Shown here: in pieces, positions 58,014 to 64,000 of the stretch
How positions within the stretch are numbered: the first letter of the stretch is position 1
Layout of the letters: the number at the start of each line of letters is the position of its first letter
Origin: a virus
Reading direction: 5' to 3' (one strand)
Length of the DNA: 64,000 bases
IMG/VR virus record: IMGVR_UViG_3300024177_000003
Span: 1-64,000 of that record
The notes under the pieces: model-generated
The model's input: only the letters and a program-made list of their open reading frames with translations
The model's database searches: none
Told to the model about the DNA's origin: nothing
Made by a program: the position numbers and the translations under genes

Positions 58014-59551
58014 CAGACGATACTCAATTGCGGGTTGACCCAGACCGTCGTCGACGCTTTGCCGAGACGAATCAATCCACGGACCCGGCCAGCCCGCTGC
58101 GGCGTGAACGCGACTTGAAGCAGCTGTTTCTGCGGCGTTGCCGGAGGATTGTTCCAGGTGTTGCTGGACGCCGGCAGCGCGCTCGCCGCTGCCAAGATCG
58201 ATGACAAACTGTCCACGAAATTGGCCATCGGATTGCCGCTTGATCCCATATATTCCAGCGACAACCGGATATCAGTATTGTTCAGTGATCCGGAAGAAAT
58301 AAGCTCCACCGTTGCCGTCTTGGATGCGCCGACAGCCGTGTTCTCGACATCGAGCGTGAAGCAAGGCAGCGGCATGCTAGCAAAATCGGATCGTACGGAC
58401 GATACCAATTTCAGACTATAATTGCCGATATCATCCACCGCGCCATTGGCAAGTGTCGCGCTGCGATCCGTCGTGACCGCACCGGCCGGTGTATAGCGCT
58501 CGTTGAGGACATTGCTGCCGTCCCAACAATTGACAAGTTCGACCTCATCTGCAGCGCACGTAGCCGCCGCCGGTGTACCATAGCGGGTAACAGCCGCAGC
58601 GATCTTGCAGCTATCAAACAAAACTTTACTCACAGGACTTACCGCTGGATTCGCCGCAACAAGCGTTCCTGTAACAGCACTTAGATCGACACCTCGACAC
58701 GTAATCGTGTTAACTCCCGTATTGAGGGTAAACAATGTTGTCGGCGGCGTGCTTCCACCGACCGCCGACGGTGTGTTCACCCATGTAAGATCGAATAGCG
58801 TAGATGCGCATCCAATAAAAGATGCGCTTGTACTGTTAAATTGCACTGTCGTGTTATCAAATGTCACTTTTGCAGAGCTTGTGGTCATCAGACGTGAGGT
58901 CGTTGTACCGTTTAAGTTAAACGTGCAGTTCTTGAAATACGCACTCTTCGATCCGATGTTGGCCAGATAAATATTTGTAGTTGTTGGAGAACCCGACACC
59001 GTAAAACTGAAACCTTCCCAATAGGTGTTCACGATAGTATCAAGCACCAGCGAATTTGTTCCTGTCAGCGTCAATGTAATCGTCGCGCCGGCTTGGCTGT
59101 CCGCCGCAACCGGTGGAACAGACCCAGCGCGATTAACAGATAAGACTTGAACCAAACCGAAACCGCTATTGCCAAACCCGTAGTTTAAATTCGCAGAAAA
59201 ACTATCGACGCTATCACTGCTGACAAAAACACGATCGCCAGCAACCGCGCGTGTCCCCGTATTTGCCGTAAAAACATAAAGAGTCCCTGCCGCTGCACTC
59301 CATCCGTAAGCAGACTGCCCCGTGACATTGGTAAACGTCGCACTGCCTGATAACGTTGTTGAATTATTACCGGTATTCCAACCAGGCTCCGTCGTCCCGG
59401 ATGTCCCCGCCGTCGTACACCGAAACGCGTATTCCCGCCCTGCAGCTGGAGCCGCCAACGGCCGGATGATCTGCCCGACCGAATACGCTGTCGATGCCGC
59501 CCACTGCGGGATCGCTGCCCACGCTACGGATGATGCATACCAGTCGCTCAT
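58013..59551 (-). CDS. Tail spike/fibre with N-terminal carbohydrate-binding-like module
   Basis: The 512-residue protein has an N-terminal module [15 protein letters not shown]...[17 protein letters not shown] of the CBM5/12-like type common in phage tail proteins. It is followed by a repetitive beta region ([68 protein letters not shown]) that reads like a right-handed beta-helix. The C-terminus has [27 protein letters not shown]. It probably binds or cleaves a surface polysaccharide; no catalytic residues can be assigned. Confidence 0.75.
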   Translation of the reverse strand: MSDWYASSVAWAAIPQWAASTAYSVGQIIRPLAAPAAGREYAFRCTTAGTSGTTEPGWNTGNNSTTLSGSATFTNVTGQSAYGWSAAAGTLYVFTANTGTRAVAGDRVFVSSDSVDSFSANLNYGFGNSGFGLVQVLSVNRAGSVPPVAADSQAGATITLTLTGTNSLVLDTIVNTYWEGFSFTVSGSPTTTNIYLANIGSKSAYFKNCTFNLNGTTTSRLMTTSSAKVTFDNTTVQFNSTSASFIGCASTLFDLTWVNTPSAVGGSTPPTTLFTLNTGVNTITCRGVDLSAVTGTLVAANPAVSPVSKVLFDSCKIAAAVTRYGTPAAATCAADEVELVNCWDGSNVLNERYTPAGAVTTDRSATLANGAVDDIGNYSLKLVSSVRSDFASMPLPCFTLDVENTAVGASKTATVELISSGSLNNTDIRLSLEYMGSSGNPMANFVDSLSSILAAASALPASSNTWNNPPATPQKQLLQVAFTPQRAGRVRGLIRLGKASTTVWVNPQLSIV

Positions 59552-60726
59552 TGTAGCGCTTTCACGACATAGCTATACGTACCGTTAACACCCCACATCG
59601 ACACCGTAAACTTATGTCCACTGATCGTATCCAACGCATCTCCCGTGTTCGCACTCACTGTAAATCCTGAGAAAGTCACAGCTCCGGCGCTGCCCTGGTT
59701 CACGAGCATCAGGATGCATGAGCCATCATGAGTCGGCGCCGTGATCGTAAACGCACCGTTATTGTTCACCCACTGCATCGGATTCAAACTGAAATCGACC
59801 GTGATGTTGCCCGTCGCGTACTGGTACGCCGTCGCATAGACCCCGCCGGATAAATTCTGCCCCGTCGCCCCGAGCAGCATCGCGCCGGGCTGGTACGGCC
59901 CGGTCGGGCCGGTGCCGAGCGGCCCGGTCGCCCCGGCCGCCCCGGCCGCACCGGTCGGCCCCGTCGCCCCCGTGGTCGAGGCGAATCCGGGCGGCCCCGT
60001 TACACCGGTCGGCCCGGCAGGTCCCGTGGCGCCAGTATTGGTGGCGTCACCAGCCGGACCTGTCGGGCCGCCGAGCGGTCCGGTCGGCCCGGGAGGTCCA
60101 ACCGGACCGAACCCCGTTGGTCCGGTCTCGCCAAACGGTCCCGTCGGACCAGTGTTACCTGTCGGCCCCGAATTTCCCGTCGGCCCAAGATTACCAGTCG
60201 GCCCTGTCGTACCGGTGACGCCGGTCGGACCGGTGTTCCCCGTCGGCCCGAACGGCCCAGCAGGACCCGTCGGACCGGTACCGGGCGGACCCGTGGACCC
60301 CGTCGGCCCGGTCGCACCCGTGTTGGTCGCCGACCCCGGCGTGCCCTGCGGACCGGTCTGCCCGACACGGCCGGTCGGCCCGGTGGCGCCAGTATTGGTC
60401 GCCGCTGCGGCCGGACCCGTCATCCCGGTCGGCCCCGACGGACCTGTCGGACCAGGTACGCCGGGGCTTCCCTCACCGGTCGGCCCGGGAAAACCCGGAG
60501 GACCGGTCATCCCGGTTGGACCGGTGACCCCCGGCTCACCGGCGCCGGTCGGGCCGGTGTTGCCGGTCGGACCAGTCGATCCGGTGGCCCCTGTCGCGGA
60601 TATCGGCCCTGTCGGGCCGGTATCTCCGGTCGGACCACCGTAGGCACCTGTCGGTCCGGTCTGACCGTGAACGACAATGACTGGCCGGGTCTGGATGATG
60701 GGAGGATCGTTCGACGGGTATGACAC
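59548..60726 (-). CDS. Collagen-like tail fibre protein 3
   Basis: The 392-residue protein starts [24 protein letters not shown], with about 260 residues of G-x-y triplets ([20 protein letters not shown]). The C-terminal head [35 protein letters not shown] ends [20 protein letters not shown], a beta head common on phage fibres. It is coupled to the spike gene by a four-base overlap. Confidence 0.85.
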   Translation of the reverse strand: MSYPSNDPPIIQTRPVIVVHGQTGPTGAYGGPTGDTGPTGPISATGATGSTGPTGNTGPTGAGEPGVTGPTGMTGPPGFPGPTGEGSPGVPGPTGPSGPTGMTGPAAAATNTGATGPTGRVGQTGPQGTPGSATNTGATGPTGSTGPPGTGPTGPAGPFGPTGNTGPTGVTGTTGPTGNLGPTGNSGPTGNTGPTGPFGETGPTGFGPVGPPGPTGPLGGPTGPAGDATNTGATGPAGPTGVTGPPGFASTTGATGPTGAAGAAGATGPLGTGPTGPYQPGAMLLGATGQNLSGGVYATAYQYATGNITVDFSLNPMQWVNNNGAFTITAPTHDGSCILMLVNQGSAGAVTFSGFTVSANTGDALDTISGHKFTVSMWGVNGTYSYVVKALQ

Positions 60727-61122
60727 TTACACCCCCGTCACGCCTTGAACGACCGTCAGACAGCCATGCATCAACGCCGTCTTAATCCCCATCGCGTCGG
60801 TCATGATCAAGTCATAAACATAAGCACCTGGCAGTAGCGCGTTCTGAATAGCCAAGGGGGCGACGCTGAAATGAAGCACCCGTTGATTGGGGTCATCAAT
60901 GACAATGGTGCCAGCCGCTGACGACACCGACAGCTTCGGCGTAGCATCGTAATAGGTCAGCTGAACATCAGCAGCGAAAGTACACCCGTTAAAACTCCAT
61001 GTCGTGTCAGTGGGAGTGCCGAACTGGAAGGCGTTCGACCACGTCGCATTGTTGTCGATCGCCATATCCTCATGGGCCGACGTCTCGCTATGCGGGTATG
61101 TGCAGCCACAATAAACGGACAT
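60727..61122 (-). CDS. Small Ig-like virion protein
   Basis: The 131-residue beta-sandwich protein contains NNATWSNAFQFGTPTDTTWSF, TFAADVQLTYYDA, then a strand-rich region ending AYVYDLIMTDAMG. Proteins with this pattern (a substrate-like low-noise Ig fold) are frequent beside fibre genes. An alternative ATG at 61065 has GAGGAT upstream; the longer start has GCGAGG. Confidence 0.65.
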   Translation of the reverse strand: MSVYCGCTYPHSETSAHEDMAIDNNATWSNAFQFGTPTDTTWSFNGCTFAADVQLTYYDATPKLSVSSAAGTIVIDDPNQRVLHFSVAPLAIQNALLPGAYVYDLIMTDAMGIKTALMHGCLTVVQGVTGV

Positions 61123-61125
61123 CGT

Positions 61126-61773
61126 TTACCTCGCCGGCGGGTAAACACTGAAATTCGATACGCCACCACGCTGCCCATCAACGCGAAACTGCTGCGGATA
61201 CGCCCACGTCTGCGCGCCGAACGTGTTGGCCTTCATCCCGGCAACACGGGCACCGGCGATGCCGTCCCTGAACTTTTGCAGGTGAAACATGGCCTGCTGC
61301 GGGTTGGAGAATGCCTCACCCGGAATGGTCATGACATTGCCGACCAAGCCATGCTGGATCGTCAAATGATGCGCCGGCAGCACCCAGTCGGGGATATGTG
61401 GCGGGAAACATTCCAGCGGGTCGGTCACCGTCTTGATCACGGTCACCGTCATCGTCTGCGTGTTGCTGTAGCCGAACTGAAACCGGACCGTGCCGATCGT
61501 CGGCATGATCGCGTTCTGCGGCGTCAAGTTCTGGTCGACGACGCCTGCCAACCGCAGGATCCGCCCGGTCCGTACCGGGATCGGGTAATCGTATGTGTTG
61601 GGGACAACGACGATGTCGATGTTCTCTTTCCAGCAATTCGAATCGCCGAAGAACTCGGCCAACGTATCGAACAGCACGACCTTGATCTGATCTGCCGACG
61701 CACCGGTCAGCATGACCTGAGCGTTGCCGAACACTTTGGCCCAGTACAGGTCGACCCCATCCGGTTTGCTCAT
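61126..61773 (-). CDS. Putative head-tail joining/tail adaptor protein
   Basis: The 215-residue alpha/beta protein contains QIKVVLFDTLAEFFGDSNCWKE, VVPNTYDYPIPVRTGRILRLAGVVDQ, DWVLPAHHLTIQHGLVGNVMTIPGEAFSNPQQA. The sequence and its location between the connector-type gene and fibres fit the podovirus adaptor family, which bridges portal and tail. Start and stop overlap neighbours closely. Confidence 0.65.
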   Translation of the reverse strand: MSKPDGVDLYWAKVFGNAQVMLTGASADQIKVVLFDTLAEFFGDSNCWKENIDIVVVPNTYDYPIPVRTGRILRLAGVVDQNLTPQNAIMPTIGTVRFQFGYSNTQTMTVTVIKTVTDPLECFPPHIPDWVLPAHHLTIQHGLVGNVMTIPGEAFSNPQQAMFHLQKFRDGIAGARVAGMKANTFGAQTWAYPQQFRVDGQRGGVSNFSVYPPAR

Positions 61774-62216
61774 GTCGGATGCCCTCGCGGCGGCGACCCG
61801 CCTGTCATCTGATCGATCGCTTTACCCGTCAATCCGGTCGCAAACCAGCGCATAAAGGATGCCACCCTGGCGTCCTGATAGTCTTCCTGGTCGCGCGCCA
61901 TCGCTTGTCCGCACAAACCATAAACCAGCGCCTGGCGGAACTGCGGCTCCATCCGCAGCGGCGTGTCATCCACCGCCTGGAACGACGGCACTTGGCCCCG
62001 CACCGCCAGATTCCAGACGAACAGGTCCGGGCGCAGCCGGCGGGCTTCGAGCAGCGTCATGTTGAACGCCGTCAACATCGAGGCGTCATCGTACCGGTAC
62101 GGCGCAATCGTATCCTGCAGCTCGGTCCGGGCCGCAGTGACATAGTCGGAGATCGTCGACAGCGTCGGCTGGTCGGCGTCTCCGAAATTGCCGTAGTAGA
62201 TCTGGCTTGTCGCCAT
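61770..62216 (-). CDS. Putative head-tail connector protein
   Basis: The 148-residue protein has IYYGNFGDADQPTLSTISDYVTAARTELQDTIAPYRYDDASMLTAFNMTLLEARRLRPDLFV in outline, then FRQALVYGLCGQAMARDQEDYQDARVASFM. The two helices with the AYRYDDxxML junction are typical of phage gp6-like connectors that ring the portal. The longer frame to 62345 is not protein-like, so I start at 62216. Confidence 0.72.
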   Translation of the reverse strand: MATSQIYYGNFGDADQPTLSTISDYVTAARTELQDTIAPYRYDDASMLTAFNMTLLEARRLRPDLFVWNLAVRGQVPSFQAVDDTPLRMEPQFRQALVYGLCGQAMARDQEDYQDARVASFMRWFATGLTGKAIDQMTGGSPPRGHPT

Positions 62217-62464
62217 TACGGCCCCGTCACACCCGTCGGTCCGGTCGCCGCGGCGATGAACTGCCCGACCGGCCCGCCGGGCGCGTACTGGCTGTAAGTC
62301 GTGCCCTGCGCCGTCGGGCCGCCGGCAGCCGCCAGCTGATTCCACGCCCCGCCGGTCGCATACTGGTTGAACGCCGCCGCGCCGCCGGACATGCCGACGG
62401 CGTAGGCGAGCTGGTTCGCCACCCCACCAGGCTTACGCTGGTCGGGGGTTACGTTGATAGCCAT
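62216..62464 (-). CDS. Small Gly/Ala-rich protein after the capsid gene
   Basis: The 82-residue protein MAINVTPDQRKPGGVANQLAYAVGMSGGAAAFNQYA ends in GPTGVTGP, a trace of the collagen-like triplet seen in the fibres. GGAGG precedes the ATG. It may be a minor head protein; nothing else is recognised. Confidence 0.6.
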   Translation of the reverse strand: MAINVTPDQRKPGGVANQLAYAVGMSGGAAAFNQYATGGAWNQLAAAGGPTAQGTTYSQYAPGGPVGQFIAAATGPTGVTGP

Positions 62465-62474
62465 GATCGCCTCC

Positions 62475-63378
62475 TTACCCGCCGGAGATGACCTGCGCCT
62501 GACAGATCGCCGTACCGTCGACCACCTGATAGCCGTAGACCTGCAGTCCGCGGAGGATCTGACCGAACGTCAACTCGGAACGCAGCGTCTCGACCTTGCT
62601 GATCTGCGAGGCGAATGTAAGCCCATGGGCATGCCCGGCGAAGATCGGCTGCTCACCGGCGGCAAAGTTGACCGAATCGGTCGTGCTGTTGGGCATCAGG
62701 TTGCTGACGTACAACGTGAACCGATCGATCATCCCGAGGCGGCCATTGCGCAGAATCGAGACGGAGTCGCCCGACAGATAGGCCTGACGGAGTTCCGACT
62801 GCTTGATCTGACGACCCGCCCATGCCGGCATGATGACCCAGCGGCCTTGCTCCGGAATGTTCTGTTCGTCGAGCGCCTGCCCCATCTTCAACAGCAGGTC
62901 GATCAGGTTGGTCTGCCCCGAGGTCGCGCCCTGGCCGACGGTGACAATCGGCGTGCCCTTGATGCCGAGATTCAAATTCCCCGACAGGACACCCGCGGTC
63001 GCGCCGCGATTGAAGGAGTTGCACTGGTTGACGATGCCGTCAAGGACATCGCGGTCGACCACGATCTTCAGCTGTTGCGCGGCATCGTCCGACCACATGG
63101 AAAGATTGTTCAGATCGCTCTGAACCTCCATGACGTCGTCGAGCACCAAGCTGAAATATTTACCGATGCCGATGTACAGCTCGATAGAGCCGCCCGTCGG
63201 ACGATCGAGACCCAGCAGGCCGTCAGCCAGGTAGTTGCGGATCGTGATCGTGGGCTTCGTTCGGATCTTCACCCGATCGCCCATATTCTTGATCTCGCCT
63301 TCGTAGTCCGTGTTGGAAATCGCGGCCAGGACCGTGCTCGCGTAGAATTTCTCGACGAGCTTCGCCGACCAGATTTCC
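62475..63378 (-). CDS. Major capsid protein, exon 2
   Basis: The frame is open from 63378 to the stop at 62475 and continues the HK97-like or coat-type capsid protein begun by exon 1. It reads EIWSAKLVEKFYASTVLAAI, NTDYEGEIKNMGDRVKIRTKP, SIELYIGIGKYFSLVLDDV, then RGATAGVLSGNLNLG, PEQGRWVIMPAWAGRQI and FGQILRGLQVYGYQV. No start codon fits its beginning, and an in-frame TGA lies a little upstream at about 63396-63398, so it must be joined to exon 1 by splicing. About 300 residues are coded here. Confidence 0.85.
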
Positions 63379-63963
63379 CAACTGTTACTACGCGGAGGTC
63401 ACTCGCGTTCAACTCGGTCACCCGAGCGGAGCAGCCATTTCTACTGCTCTCCCCATGTCGCCATGGGGGTCGGACTGTCGCATCAGCGAAGCGATACGCT
63501 CCGCCGCCCTCTCACTCAGTCTCTGCGGGTCCAGCTTCATAGCACGCAGCTCTTCTGCAAAAGCCGCGCGCGCCTGCTCCATCCCCACATAGCCGGCAGT
63601 GGTGAAGCGGCCGGACGCATTGTCCAACCACCACAACACGAGCTTTGCCTGCTCTGCTTTCAAGATCAGGTGCGGAAGGATCATACCGAGAATCCGACGG
63701 ATTTCCGCGCCGCTCAGCCATTCGAGCGACCAGCTGTTTTGCTGGTTCCGCCCACTCGCTTTGCGACTGACGAAATGACCGCCAAACTTACCGTGAAGCA
63801 TCTCCCCCAAGGAACGGCAGCCATCAGCCATGCACATCCGCACACGCGGACGAACATAAAGCCGATTCCTACCTTTCTTCGGATACATACGCTGCACGTC
63901 GATACAACCTTCCCCGTCGAAGAGCCCGGCTAAGTATTCCGGTGTCATGTAGACCCCTCGTAT
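63379..63963 (-). other. Probable group I intron in the capsid gene
   Basis: The 585-bp insertion separates two in-frame parts of the capsid protein. If spliced after CC at 63964 and before GGAA at 63378, the junction codes KFIPEIWSAK. Near the 3' end (minus strand) there is a GACTG...CAGTC pairing that fits P7. It is followed by CCCCATG-GCGA-CATGGGG and CTCGG-GTGA-CCGAG, two stems with GNRA tetraloops, and GAGCAG...CTGCTC. P1 can form between exon AUUCC and intron GGGGU. The intron core would overlap the C-terminal part of the LAGLIDADG ORF. The precise ends are inferred. Confidence 0.65.
63418..63948 (-). CDS. LAGLIDADG-type homing endonuclease in the capsid-gene intron
   Basis: The 176-residue protein starts MTPEYLAGLFDGEGCIDV, the LAGLIDADG helix with its active-site acidic residue. 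The fold continues with YVRPRVRMCMAD, FGGHFVSRKASGRNQQNSWSLEWLSG, ILGMILPHLILKAEQAKLVLWW and a helical C-terminus. A single LAGLIDADG motif implies a homodimer. GAGGGG precedes the ATG only 15 bases into the intron. The endonuclease would cut intron-free capsid genes and spread the intron. Confidence 0.85.
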   Translation of the reverse strand: MTPEYLAGLFDGEGCIDVQRMYPKKGRNRLYVRPRVRMCMADGCRSLGEMLHGKFGGHFVSRKASGRNQQNSWSLEWLSGAEIRRILGMILPHLILKAEQAKLVLWWLDNASGRFTTAGYVGMEQARAAFAEELRAMKLDPQRLSERAAERIASLMRQSDPHGDMGRAVEMAAPLG

Positions 63964-64000
63964 GGAATGAACTTAGCGAGCTTTACTGGTTCCCTCGGGT
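63964..64000 (-). CDS. Major capsid protein, exon 1 (partial, continues beyond the window)
   Basis: On the minus strand the window edge reads, in frame, PREPVKLAKFI and then CC of a proline codon. Joined to exon 2 this gives a continuous capsid N-terminus. If not spliced, the frame would read YEGST and stop within six codons. The start codon lies outside the window. Confidence 0.65.

Overview
The window is almost entirely a tailed-phage genome segment, GC-rich and densely packed. It has a podovirus-like virion set: portal, major capsid protein, head-tail connectors, a large beta-propeller tail tube/nozzle candidate, three very large low-complexity internal virion proteins and several collagen-like fibres. 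I see no tape measure, tube, sheath or baseplate genes. Many small proteins resemble those of phages of alphaproteobacteria, especially Hyphomicrobiales, so a rhizobial-type host is my inference. No rRNA, tRNA or integrase was recognised.

Layout. Positions 1-6232 (minus) hold a small membrane protein, a proline-rich protein, two glycan-related genes and the portal. Positions 6272-8705 (plus) hold small terminase, a small conserved protein, a DUF2829 (Tad2-like) protein and large terminase. Positions 8706-10163 are a two-box repeat array interrupted by a winged-helix regulator gene. Positions 10551-11474 are a non-coding, repeat-rich, partly AT-rich segment that looks like a control region or origin. 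Positions 11475-19127 (plus) are small early genes, eight of them preceded by a recurring structured leader. Positions 19217-21070 hold a divergent pair, an adenine methyltransferase and a ParB-like protein. Positions 21259-24504 are tiny, translationally coupled genes. Positions 24528-37570 are the replication module: family A DNA polymerase, Cas4-like nuclease, VRR-NUC nuclease, SNF2-type helicase, a putative ssDNA-binding protein and a primase-DUF927 helicase. Two more repeat arrays and an IS110-C-terminal-like protein lie inside this module. Positions 37567-64000 (minus) are the late virion module, ending at a major capsid gene split by a probable group I intron with a LAGLIDADG ORF. The late operon runs off both window edges (capsid at the right, portal group at the left), which suggests a circularly permuted genome cut inside the late operon.

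The most unusual content is non-coding. (1) About 60 copies of a roughly 36.5-bp unit carry two related 9-bp boxes (CGGCACGCT and CGGGTCRYT) about 18 bp apart, separated by unrelated spacers. The array groups fill most gaps around 8.7-10.2 kb and 28.1-31.1 kb, and the two groups point towards each other. A gene for a protein with an OmpR-like C-terminal winged helix sits beside or inside each group. (2) Eight copies of an intergenic RNA-like element (CAGT, a covarying hairpin, AAG, a CGGC-loop-GCCG hairpin, then a Shine-Dalgarno site) occur in the early region. (3) Two early promoters share the spacer sequence AATCGGAAAA. The phage may also encode two inhibitors of cyclic-nucleotide-signalling defences, one DUF2829/Tad2-like and one resembling the Acb2/Tad1 hairpin family.
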